From an uncultured Granulosicoccaceae bacterium (GTDB lineage: Bacteria > Pseudomonadota > Gammaproteobacteria > Granulosicoccales > Granulosicoccaceae): a stretch of DNA of 49,559 bases. The stretch covers positions 1 through 49,559 of the forward strand of contig CALISD010000019.1 of NCBI GenBank assembly GCA_938041955.1, written 5' to 3'. The notes below the pieces were generated by a model. It searched no databases, had not been told where the DNA came from, and was given only the letters and a program-made list of their open reading frames with translations. Numbering within the stretch: position 1 is the first letter of the stretch; each line of letters starts with the position of its first letter. A program made the position numbers and the translations under genes. Below are positions 7,449 to 15,448 of the stretch, one piece after another.

Positions 7449-8429
7449 TTAAGAAGGCGGGTTAAACGGCTTGCCCAATGAGGCAGGTGCGTTTTGCCTG
7501 ATCATCCGAGGGTTACGTGAAATGATGACCAGGACCAGAATCGTAAAGATATACGGTGCGGTGGTCAGCATGGTTTTCCATTCCAGTTGATACGCCGGAA
7601 ACAGGTTATCAAGCCGCAACTCTGAAGCCCACAGCAAGCCGAATATATAAGCACCGGCTAAAACGCGCAGCGGCTTCCAGGTACCGAACAGAATCAACGC
7701 TAGTGCGAGCCAGCCCTTGCCGACAGTCACGCCTTCTTTCCAATCGACATGCACCAGCACAATAAATGCGCCGGCCAGACCAGCCATCGCGCCACCAAAC
7801 AATATGCACCAGAAACGTATACGAGCAACGCGGTAACCAAGTGCATATGCACTGTCATGATTTTCACCCACCGCTCTTATAACTAATCCCATACGCGTCT
7901 TTTGTAACGCATACCAGATCACCGGAACCGCCAGTAAGGAAAACCACACCAGTAGGTCCTGTCCAAACACTTCAGGATGGTCTGCGACCTGAACTGATGT
8001 GTAGTTAACCCCGAAGAAGTTGCTGCCAAGTGAGTTGGTTAAACCTGCGCCGAGAATAGTAAGGCCAAGCCCGACAGCCACATGGTTGGCACGTAGGGTC
8101 TGCGTTAGAAAGCCGAACAGGGCGGCGAGTACTGCTCCTGCCAATGCAGCACTCACGAGTGCCAGCAGGTAATCGGTAAACGTAAATACGCGCTCTTCTT
8201 TGGTGCACATACCGGGTATTAATTCTTCAAGGCAGGTAATGGTTTGAAAGTTATAGGCGGCGATATAACCAAACAACGCGCCGATAAGCATCATGCCTTC
8301 AACACCAAGGTTCAATACGCCGGATTTTTCTACCACCAGCTCACCGAGTGCTGCAAGTAGCAGCGGTGTGGCCAGCAGTACGGCAGCTGTCAGCAAGTTG
8401 CTTAGAAACAGGATGGTCTCAGGATTCAT
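7449..8429 (-). CDS. ABC transporter permease, BMP-type importer (second permease)
   Basis: This 326-residue inner-membrane subunit has a series of hydrophobic helices from LTAAVLLATPLLLAALGELV to the C-terminal YIFTILVLVI. The segment GELVVEKSGVLNLGVEGMMLIGALFGYI is the hallmark of the NupQ/YufQ-type permease of nucleoside (BMP) importers. GENHDSAYALGYRV is the coupling-helix region. Its ATG overlaps the stop of the preceding permease as ATGA (8426-8429), indicating translational coupling. An insertion near residues 63-85 contains two Cys in LEELIPGMCTKEE and TCLEE, perhaps a periplasmic loop. Confidence 0.9.
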   Translation of the reverse strand: MNPETILFLSNLLTAAVLLATPLLLAALGELVVEKSGVLNLGVEGMMLIGALFGYIAAYNFQTITCLEELIPGMCTKEERVFTFTDYLLALVSAALAGAVLAALFGFLTQTLRANHVAVGLGLTILGAGLTNSLGSNFFGVNYTSVQVADHPEVFGQDLLVWFSLLAVPVIWYALQKTRMGLVIRAVGENHDSAYALGYRVARIRFWCILFGGAMAGLAGAFIVLVHVDWKEGVTVGKGWLALALILFGTWKPLRVLAGAYIFGLLWASELRLDNLFPAYQLEWKTMLTTAPYIFTILVLVIISRNPRMIRQNAPASLGKPFNPPS

Positions 8430-9517
8430 GCGACTTTCCTGGTTGTCGTGCGTTTAAATTTTACTGTGTATTGATCGAGTACGGCGCAGCCTAAAAAGGC
8501 AAACAGAGCAACTACTTCAATGAGTTCCGCCACTGAGTCATCGACCTGTAAGGACGCTTGTATGTAGGATGCGCCAACATTTACATAGGAAATCATCAAT
8601 GCCGCAAGCAGGATACCCACAGGATGCAAGCGCCCGAGGAATGCAATGATGATGGCCGCAAAGCCAAAGTTCTCAAGGTAGTTCTCCGCCTGAATCAGTT
8701 TGCCTGTCTCTGCAGTTAAATACACCGCGCCGGCTAAACCCGCCATGGCACCTGATATTGCAAACGACAACCACACAGTATTGTTCGGCGAAAACCCTGC
8801 GAATCGTTCTGCGCGTGGCGTGTGCTGTGCGACCTTTAATCGGTAGCCAAGCAATGTGAACAGCAGAATTGCGGCAAGAATAATAAACGCGACAAACAGC
8901 ACCAGTAAACCAGTATGCAGTTCGGTGCCTGAAATGAGTTTTGAGGCCTGAACGCTTTCTGCAATCGGGTATGTCTCCGCTTGTCCTGCCTTAGGGTCTC
9001 CTTTTAAAGGACCTATGCACAGGTAGGTAAGCAGGTGTGACGCAACGTACACCAGCATCAGTGAGGTTAAGAGTTCATTGGTATTGCAGGTGACTCTAAG
9101 GAATGCGGGAATCATCGCCCACAGGCAACCGCCGATAATGCCTGCGAGTAGCAGCGCGGGAAACGCCCAGCCAGAGTCTGGGCTGCCCATTAATAAGTAC
9201 GCGGCGTAAGCGCCGATAGAGCCAAAAGCAAACTGACCTTCAGCACCAATGTTCCAGATGTTTGCGCGATACCCTACCGACAACCCAAGTGCAATCACTG
9301 CAAGGTAGGCGGATTGTTGCAGTACCAGACCGAACTGCACTTCCATGCGCCTGCCTTGCCAGGGAAACGATAGCATCTGCCAGATGGCATCAGCTGGTCG
9401 GTCACTCATGACGAATAGTACCGCCACAGAGAAGGCAGCGGTGATCAGTAGCGCCAGTAAAATTGAGCGCAGGCTGGTCCACCAGTTGGTGTTTTGTCTT
9501 AGTTCAAGCTGAATCAT
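8426..9517 (-). CDS. ABC transporter permease, BMP-type importer (first permease)
   Basis: This 363-residue integral membrane protein has an N-terminal helix (SILLALLITAAFSVAVLFVM) and a core with IALGLSVGYRANIWNIGAEGQFAFGSIGAYAAY, the typical NupP/YufP signature. The coupling region reads HTPRAERFAGFSPNN. The C-terminal part has AAIIIAFLGRLHPVGILLAAL. It overlaps the ATPase stop by four bases and the next permease start by four bases, so ATPase, permease 1 and permease 2 form a tightly coupled unit on the minus strand. Confidence 0.9.
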   Translation of the reverse strand: MIQLELRQNTNWWTSLRSILLALLITAAFSVAVLFVMSDRPADAIWQMLSFPWQGRRMEVQFGLVLQQSAYLAVIALGLSVGYRANIWNIGAEGQFAFGSIGAYAAYLLMGSPDSGWAFPALLLAGIIGGCLWAMIPAFLRVTCNTNELLTSLMLVYVASHLLTYLCIGPLKGDPKAGQAETYPIAESVQASKLISGTELHTGLLVLFVAFIILAAILLFTLLGYRLKVAQHTPRAERFAGFSPNNTVWLSFAISGAMAGLAGAVYLTAETGKLIQAENYLENFGFAAIIIAFLGRLHPVGILLAALMISYVNVGASYIQASLQVDDSVAELIEVVALFAFLGCAVLDQYTVKFKRTTTRKVA

Positions 9518-11043
9518 GCGGCTGCATTTCCAGGGGTGTCGGTGCTGCCAGTCATTGCAAGGCCAAGTTGTTCAACATTCCAGTCATGAACGGCGCGAGC
9601 TTCACTGAGTGTGCCGTGGTGAAGAACGGCAAGTCGATCGGAAATCTCAAGTAACTCATCGAGATCCTGGCTTATAACGATAATGGCCGATCCATGGCCG
9701 GCCAGACTCATTAACGCTTCTCTGATGTTCATTGCAGATACCGCATCAACACCCCAGGTGGGCTGATTGATGATCAGCACCGAGGGTTGCTTTATGATCT
9801 CGCGGCCGACAACGAATTTCTGCAAGTTGCCACCAGACAGATTGCGTGCAGCCGTTTTATTGCCCGCATGGCGGACGCCAAATAGTGTGGTGATCTCTTC
9901 GACTTTGCGGCTTAAATAGCGACGATTAACAATACCCTTGTTGCTGGCCTTTTTATTGGCGATATTGCTGAGCAGTACATTGTCTATCAGATCAAGTTGC
10001 GGCACCGCCGCATGACCCAGTCTTTCTTCAGGTACAAACATCGCGCCGAGCTCGCGGCGTTCGTTGGGGCCGAGTGTGCCGGCGTACGTACCGTTGATTT
10101 CGATCGCATTGTGGTCGCTTGTGGTTTGCTCACCACTCAAGCCTGCGTACAGAAGTTCCTGTCCATTACCCGCTATGCCGGCCACGCCGAATATTTCACC
10201 GGCGTGTACATCCATGTTGTTTACCTGCAGTGTTTGATCATGATCGGTAATCGAAAGCTGCCGTACCTGCAAACGACGGTCGCCAATGTGCCGCACCTGT
10301 CGTTGCGTGCTGATATCACGGCTGCCAAGCATGAGTTCTGCAATCGATTCAGTACTTTGTTCACGCGGATCAAAAGTGCCCACCACGCGGCCGGCACGCA
10401 ATACGGTGGCAAAATCACACAGCGCTTTGACTTCTTTTAGTTTGTGGCTGATGAAAACAATGCCGTGGCCATTGGCGGCCAATTTACGCACCGTGTCAAA
10501 CAGTTGATCCGCCTCTTGCGGTGTGAGTACTGAAGTGGGTTCATCTAGAATCAATAACTCGGGGTTGAGCAGCAGGGCGCGCAAAATTTCTATGCGCTGG
10601 CGCTCACCGGCAGACAGTTCGAATACCGGTCTTTTCGGTTCCACCATCAATCCGTAGCGTTCTGCCAGTTCAATGATCTGGTTTTCCAGTGCTTTGCCCT
10701 GCACTGCACCGTCAATGCTGAAGGCGATATTTTCGGTGACACTCAGGCCTTCAAACAGGGCAAAGTGCTGGTGCACCATGCCTATGCCCATGGCGCGTGC
10801 GACCTTCGGGCTGCCAATGGTGCACTTTTCCCCTTTCCAGTAAACCGTGCCACTGTCTGGTTGCTGCAGACCGCAGATGACTTTCATCAGGGTTGATTTG
10901 CCAGCGCCGTTCTCGCCTAGCAGGGCATGAATTTGCGATGGCTGAACTTCGAAGTCTACATTTTCATTGGCCACCACTGGGCCAAATGCCTTGCTGATCT
11001 GGCTTGTTTGTAGCAGCGCGGGTTGTGAAGACAAATCTGGCAT
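9514..11043 (-). CDS. ABC transporter ATP-binding protein with two nucleotide-binding domains (BMP type)
   Basis: This cytosolic ATPase has about 509 residues. NBD1 is complete: GENGAGKST (Walker A), LSAGERQRIEIL (signature), LLILDEPTSVLT (Walker B) and FISHKL. NBD2 is degenerate: the Walker A position reads GIAGNGQELL without Lys-Ser/Thr, the signature LSGGNLQKFVVGRE is intact, and Walker B reads VLIINQPTWGVDA, lacking the catalytic Glu. Such asymmetry is normal for the nucleoside/sugar class (NupO, RbsA). The ATG at 11041-11043 is preferred; a TTG six bases upstream is an alternative and no strong ribosome site is visible. It is the first gene of the importer operon, divergent from xsc. Confidence 0.9.
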   Translation of the reverse strand: MPDLSSQPALLQTSQISKAFGPVVANENVDFEVQPSQIHALLGENGAGKSTLMKVICGLQQPDSGTVYWKGEKCTIGSPKVARAMGIGMVHQHFALFEGLSVTENIAFSIDGAVQGKALENQIIELAERYGLMVEPKRPVFELSAGERQRIEILRALLLNPELLILDEPTSVLTPQEADQLFDTVRKLAANGHGIVFISHKLKEVKALCDFATVLRAGRVVGTFDPREQSTESIAELMLGSRDISTQRQVRHIGDRRLQVRQLSITDHDQTLQVNNMDVHAGEIFGVAGIAGNGQELLYAGLSGEQTTSDHNAIEINGTYAGTLGPNERRELGAMFVPEERLGHAAVPQLDLIDNVLLSNIANKKASNKGIVNRRYLSRKVEEITTLFGVRHAGNKTAARNLSGGNLQKFVVGREIIKQPSVLIINQPTWGVDAVSAMNIREALMSLAGHGSAIIVISQDLDELLEISDRLAVLHHGTLSEARAVHDWNVEQLGLAMTGSTDTPGNAAA

Positions 11044-11395
11044 CCTCAACTATACAATGTTGGTGACTGTGGTTTTAGCGGCCATGACCGGCAGCCCATT
11101 TTGACAACCGGAGAGCAGTGATTTACTGTCCGCGGTTGTCTGAGCAGACTATACGGAAAAGACAGGGATTGTGGCTAATTTGTTGCGACCTGCTGACCTT
11201 CCTGATGTTCTCAAATCGCCTCCGGGTCGAGCCTTTGAGATTAACAAATTTGCGCTTTGCACAGTCGTTTTCCGGGTATTTACTTAAAAGTGTTAACTGG
11301 CCCGTCGCTGGTACAATCGGGCGTCGTATCTGGCACTTGAAGTCACACTAGCCAACAACCAACATACGGCCCATCATCGTAATAGGACGAAAGCA
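11044..11395. other. Divergent promoter region between the BMP importer and xsc
   Basis: This 352-base intergenic region must hold promoters for both directions. A composite inverted repeat at 11103-11140 lies near the importer side. On the xsc side, TACAAT at 11312-11317 could be a -10 box, without a good -35. AGGACGA just before 11396 is the xsc ribosome site. No gene is evident; the 77-residue open frame at 11118-11351 shows no domain. Confidence 0.4.
11103..11140. promoter_or_regulatory. Composite inverted repeat, candidate operator
   Basis: Perfect 8-bp arms GACAACCG (11103-11110) and CGGTTGTC (11133-11140), with inner arms CAGT (11116-11119) and ACTG (11125-11128) nested inside. It is 60 bases upstream of the importer ATPase start and has no terminator-like T-run. 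A dimeric repressor or activator site is the simplest reading. Confidence 0.4.
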
Positions 11396-13177
11396 ATGAA
11401 AATGACCACCGAAGAGGCATTTGTAAAAGTACTGCAAATGCACGGCATCGAACATGGGTTTGGCATCATCGGTTCGGCATTTATGCCAATTTCTGATCTA
11501 TTCCCAAAGGCAGGAATCACCTTTTGGGATGTTGCTCATGAAACCAATGGTGGTTTGATTTGTGACGGCTACACGCGCGCCACTGGCAAAATGGGTATGG
11601 CCATCGCACAGAACGGCCCGGGTGTGACTGGTTTCGTCACAGCCGTAAAGACTGCTTTCTGGAATCACACGCCAATGTTGCTGGTGACGCCTCAGGCAGC
11701 TAACAAAACGATCGGCCAGGGTGGCTTCCAGGAAGTTGAACAGATGGCTATGTTTAAAGACATGGTCTGCTACCAGGAAGAAGTACGTGACGCGAGCCGA
11801 ATTGCAGAAACGCTTAATCGCGTAATCACCAAGGCATGGCGCGGTTGTGCACCGGCACAGATCAATATCCCCAGAGACTTCTGGACCCAGGTCATCGATA
11901 TCGAAATGCCACAGGTGTTGAACCTTGAGCCACCAGCAGGCGGAGCACAGGCTATCTCTCAGGCGGCAGAGCTGCTTTCAAATGCCAAATTCCCGGTAAT
12001 CTTATCTGGTGCCGGTGTTGTGATCGGTGGTGCAATCAATGACTGCGCAGCACTTGCTGATCGCCTGTCTGCCCCTGTTTGCTGTGGTTACCAGCATAAT
12101 GATGCATTCCCGGGTTCTCACCCGATGTCTGTTGGCCCATTGGGCTACAACGGTTCTAAAGCAGCGATGGAGCTCATCTCAAAGGCTGATGTGGTGTTGG
12201 CACTGGGCACTCGCTTGAATCCTTTCTCTACGCTTCCGGGTTACGGCATTGATTACTGGCCAAAAGACGCGAAGATCATCCAGGTTGATATCAACTCTGA
12301 TCGAATCGGTCTGACCAAGAAAGTCACCGTTCCAATTTGTGGTGATGCCAAGATGGTGGCGCAATCAATTCTTGCGCAGCTGTCTCCAACCGCTGGTGAC
12401 GATGGTCGTGAAGATCGGGCCAATCTGGTTCGCACCACCAAGTCTGGTTGGTTACAGGAATTGTCCAGCATGGATCACGAAGACGATGATCCAGGTACCG
12501 TATGGAACGAAGAAAGCCGCAAGCGTGACCCTGATCGTATGTCACCTCGTATGGCCTGGCGTGCAATCCAGATGGGTATGCCTGAAGACGCAATCGTCTC
12601 AAGTGACATTGGTAACAACTGCGCTATTGGTAATGCTTATCCTACGTTTGAAAAAGGTCGCAAGTATCTGGCTCCCGGTCTGTTCGGACCATGTGGTTAT
12701 GGCTTCCCGTCAATCATCGGTGCCAAAATCGGTTGCCCAGATGTACCGGTAGTTGGTTTTGCTGGTGATGGCGCGTTTGGTATTTCAATGAATGAAATGT
12801 CCTCAATCGGTCGTGATGAGTGGCCTGGTATAACCATGGTTATCTTCCGTAACTACCAGTGGGGTGCTGAGAAGCGCAACACTACGCTTTGGTATGAAGA
12901 TAACTTTGTAGGTACCGAGCTTGATCCGGAGCTTAGCTATGCAAAGATTGCAGAAGGTTGTGGTCTTAAAGGTGTAGTGGTGAGAACAATGGATGAGTTG
13001 ACTGACACACTTCGTGAGTCGTGCAAGGCACAGGAAAAAGGTGTCACTACCTTTATTGAAGTTATTCTGAACCAGGAACTTGGCGAGCCTTTCCGTCGCG
13101 ATGCGATGAAGAAGCCAGTACAAGTTGCAGGTATTGACCCTGCGGATATGAAGCCGCAGGCTGGTGCGCTTGGGTAG
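11396..13177 (+). CDS. xsc: Sulfoacetaldehyde acetyltransferase
   Basis: This thiamine-diphosphate enzyme of 593 residues converts sulfoacetaldehyde and phosphate to acetyl phosphate and sulfite, the desulfonation step of taurine, isethionate and related sulfonate catabolism. The N-terminus (MKMTTEEAFVKVLQMHGIEH, GSAFMPISDLFPKAGITFWD) is nearly diagnostic for Xsc. The catalytic Glu lies in DVAHET. The cofactor motif GDGAF with the downstream Asn in FRNYQWGAEK is intact. AGGACGA precedes the ATG by a normal distance. The usual neighbours pta, sulfite exporter and taurine dehydrogenase/transaminase genes are absent here, so they must lie elsewhere. A strong terminator follows, so it is a single-gene unit. 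Confidence 0.95.
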   Translation: MKMTTEEAFVKVLQMHGIEHGFGIIGSAFMPISDLFPKAGITFWDVAHETNGGLICDGYTRATGKMGMAIAQNGPGVTGFVTAVKTAFWNHTPMLLVTPQAANKTIGQGGFQEVEQMAMFKDMVCYQEEVRDASRIAETLNRVITKAWRGCAPAQINIPRDFWTQVIDIEMPQVLNLEPPAGGAQAISQAAELLSNAKFPVILSGAGVVIGGAINDCAALADRLSAPVCCGYQHNDAFPGSHPMSVGPLGYNGSKAAMELISKADVVLALGTRLNPFSTLPGYGIDYWPKDAKIIQVDINSDRIGLTKKVTVPICGDAKMVAQSILAQLSPTAGDDGREDRANLVRTTKSGWLQELSSMDHEDDDPGTVWNEESRKRDPDRMSPRMAWRAIQMGMPEDAIVSSDIGNNCAIGNAYPTFEKGRKYLAPGLFGPCGYGFPSIIGAKIGCPDVPVVGFAGDGAFGISMNEMSSIGRDEWPGITMVIFRNYQWGAEKRNTTLWYEDNFVGTELDPELSYAKIAEGCGLKGVVVRTMDELTDTLRESCKAQEKGVTTFIEVILNQELGEPFRRDAMKKPVQVAGIDPADMKPQAGALG

Positions 13178-13212
13178 GCTTTTTTAGCTTTTATCCTTAC
13201 GTTGTGATTGGA

Positions 13213-13238
13213 AGCCCCGCTCTTGCGGGGCTTTTTTT
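13213..13238 (+). terminator. Rho-independent terminator of xsc
   Basis: Arms AGCCCCGC (13213-13220) and GCGGGGCT (13225-13232) with a TCTT loop are followed by a T-run to 13238. It lies 36 bases past the xsc stop. Confidence 0.92.
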
Positions 13239-13495
13239 GGTTGTGTGTTTCGGTGGTTCGTAGGGGTATAGGCTTGCGCATTCACCGTAAGCTATTTTCT
13301 TTGCGCTGTTTTGCTGTGTGTAGTACTCGCTGTGCTCGACGAGCGGTACAGGCCACCCATGGCCGTGTTTCGAAACCAGTCCCTGGTTCAACGAGCCACT
13401 TTTCAAAAGACGAAAACTAACGAAAAGTCTTTCTATGCGACTTCTTTGCCCTGTGGGTGGCTACGCCATTTTTTTAAATCCTCCACCAAAGGGTC

Positions 13496-13525
13496 GCGCT
13501 AAATGCACATCCATGTGCACAGCGC
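13496..13525. repeat. Extended palindrome
   Basis: GCGCT, three bases, TGCACAT, two bases, ATGTGCA, one base, AGCGC: an almost perfect inverted repeat of 30 bases. It has no T-run on either side, so it is either an operator-like site or a hairpin in a transcript of this non-coding region. Confidence 0.45.
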
Positions 13526-13842
13526 TCACGCTGCATTCATACCGCTTAGCCTGACTCCGGATGATTTCAAAAATAAACACCGAGGTATCGCAGCGCTCGT
13601 TGGGTTGTTAGTTTTGTATTTTTTCGGGTTGCTCGACGATGGTGTAAGTTAACGAAGGGGTGTTGCTTTCTTATTGTTTGACGAATATGTTGGTTGTCCG
13701 TGGCCGTTATTCCGTATCGACGGCGCATCTATAGGGTGTGATGTATAGCGTCGACGCTTATAAATCATCACCGAGTCTTCTATAGGTCAAAACATACTCT
13801 GATGACACCGCCCAGGTGTTGTGTCCGAAGCCAGGTGTATCT

Positions 13843-13874
13843 GGATCAAGGTAACCCGACGTGTGAGTGAGTGG
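13843..13874 (+). repeat. Dispersed repeat core, fourth copy
   Basis: Reads GGATCAAGG, three bases, then CCCGACGTGTGAGTGAGTGG. It keeps the same layout as the copy at 7209-7240 and differs at two of the last 20 bases from the reverse complement of the copies at 7074-7102 and 7347-7375. It lies over 6 kb away, showing the element is dispersed and not just a local duplication. Confidence 0.65.
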
Positions 13875-14161
13875 ATCAAGTCCGGCACGTCACTTTTGAG
13901 TCTGGCCGTTCTTTCGCCAGCTGAGCAGTCACGAAATTCCATGAAACCTAATGCGTACGCAGACAGTGCATGCGCTGTCTCGGCCAGTTGCAATCAGTCT
14001 CAAACGGAGTTGTCACAAGATCTTTAGGAAGTTGTTAGAAATTGGTTAGAACCGAGTAGAAACCTTATTGCCTGAAGGTGTTCCTACTACTGAACGCGGC
14101 GCAAATGCATCGCGAACTATTTAACTTAACTATTTACTAATAACTTTGAAGGATATTAATC

Positions 14162-14413
14162 ATGAAAAAAACATTCGCAGCTTTAGCTCTTGTTGGTCTT
14201 CTCACTGCAGGTACAGCATCAGCAATGGGAACGTCAGCCTCAGTCAATGGTGTTGTTGGTTTAAGCAGTGCAACTGTGAACTACTCACTGGATGATGGTG
14301 TTGCTACCTTGTTTGGAAATGTTGATTCAGGCGTAGAGTCAGCTCTTGCTCAAGCACACGTTGAGAAGTTGGATGGTGTTGAACACGTTCGTAATCTGAT
14401 CACTGTTAACTAG
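14162..14413 (+). CDS. Small secreted BON-domain protein
   Basis: This 83-residue precursor has a signal peptide (MKKTFAALALVGLLTAGTASA). The mature part is a single BON domain of about 60 residues: VNYSLDDGVATLFGNVDSGVESALAQAHVEKLDGVEHVRNLITVN holds the usual pattern of a beta strand, GNV turn, helix and GVxxVxN strand (quoted only as a landmark in pieces: GVATLFGNVDS and LDGVEHVRNL). BON domains occur in OsmY-like periplasmic stress proteins and bind membranes or lipids. A GAAGGA ribosome site and a terminator downstream mark a single-gene unit. Most OsmY relatives carry two BON domains; this one has only one. Confidence 0.8.
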   Translation: MKKTFAALALVGLLTAGTASAMGTSASVNGVVGLSSATVNYSLDDGVATLFGNVDSGVESALAQAHVEKLDGVEHVRNLITVN

Positions 14414-14471
14414 TGTCGTGTAGAGGTGACGGTATTCGCCATCACCTTATTTCTATCTACACCCCCGGATG

Positions 14472-14497
14472 AGCCCGCATCTATTGCGGGCTTTTTT
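14472..14497 (+). terminator. Rho-independent terminator of the BON gene
   Basis: Arms AGCCCGCA (14472-14479) and TGCGGGCT (14485-14492), loop TCTAT, then a T-run to 14497. Confidence 0.9.
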
Positions 14498-14564
14498 ATT
14501 CTTGTTAAAAATCGTACTGCTCAACGACCGGTAATGCCGTCCAACACTGGATGGGCTGTTGCTG

Positions 14565-15146
14565 TTACCGCATAATCATGGCCCATCCAAAGGATGTGGA
14601 GCTCTTAAAATCAACTACCTTGGTACTTTCTTCAGACTGAAACTGAACCGAAGTTGGTTTCGAGAGAGGCAATCCCATCCACATTGAACTGCCACTGGCT
14701 AATGTGGTTTTCGATTCGAGGATCTGGCCGGACTTATTGAGCGTATTGGGATACCTGGAGCGGTTGATACGAATTTTCTCTCGCACAATGGGGTCATCGG
14801 TAGACCCTGGATTTATTATAAGAGGTGCCTTGTTGTTCAAATTAGTTACCTTGACCCATCCCACATCATCCCATTGGCGATATTCACCGAAGACAGGGAT
14901 AAAAGGGATAATAAATCCAGCAGCCACGGTTCTGGAACGATAGTCAATTGCACAGAGTTCAAGGTGGAAATTGTCACTATTGATTACCGCTTTGTTCCTG
15001 GCGCCGATGGGTAACGCACTTGAAAAATATCCACAGGCATCATGTTTTTTTTCAGCGACCAGTGAGTCGACAACAAAGTGATGGCCTTGTGACAGGGTGC
15101 AACCACTTAGCAGGGTGATAAACAGTGTTGTTAACAGTAGCTTCAT
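14565..15146 (-). CDS. Small outer-membrane-type lipoprotein of unknown function
   Basis: This 193-residue precursor begins with a lipoprotein signal (MKLLLTTLFITLLSGC), with the lipobox LSGC and Cys at residue 16. The residue after it is Thr, not Asp, so transport to the outer membrane is expected. The mature part has no domain I recognise. It contains two further Cys (HDACGY and LELCAID), possibly paired, and a hydrophobic stretch AAGFIIPFIPVFG. It is transcribed toward the BON gene terminator and away from the DMGDH-like gene, with about 300 bases between. Confidence 0.65.
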   Translation of the reverse strand: MKLLLTTLFITLLSGCTLSQGHHFVVDSLVAEKKHDACGYFSSALPIGARNKAVINSDNFHLELCAIDYRSRTVAAGFIIPFIPVFGEYRQWDDVGWVKVTNLNNKAPLIINPGSTDDPIVREKIRINRSRYPNTLNKSGQILESKTTLASGSSMWMGLPLSKPTSVQFQSEESTKVVDFKSSTSFGWAMIMR

Positions 15147-15448
15147 AAATATATCCGGAACGAGTACCCACGCGCATAGCTGTGTGGTTAGGCTGATGTG
15201 ATCGTTACTGGATTAAAATATACGGCAATTAATTTATAACCGCAGTCTTAACGGCAGAAGTTAGGAATGAACTACCGGGAGGACACTATTTCCGTACTCT
15301 TTTGTATAATGTGCTGTTGATTCCCGGTGATACAACGGCTTGGCGGAGCCCGGCGTGCTTTGTGAGTGGTGGCGTGGCGGTGCAGGGCGTGTTTTCATTG
15401 ATGAGTGTGTTCCCACGGAGATAAGGCGATAGTGCCGGCATGGATTCT

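Larger units (their letters stand above)
13241..14161. other. Long non-coding region between xsc and the BON gene
   Basis: About 920 bases without a convincing gene. Open frames are short, overlap each other and match no domain I recognise. It contains an extended palindrome at 13496-13525 and one copy of the dispersed repeat core at 13843-13874. The remainder could be a relic of lost genes or house an unrecognised RNA. GAAGGA about seven bases before 14162 is the ribosome site of the BON gene. Confidence 0.5.

Noticed and set aside
13821..14027. 68-residue open frame containing KVTRRVSEW
   Set aside because: The frame arises from translating the dispersed repeat core; there is no ribosome site and no domain.
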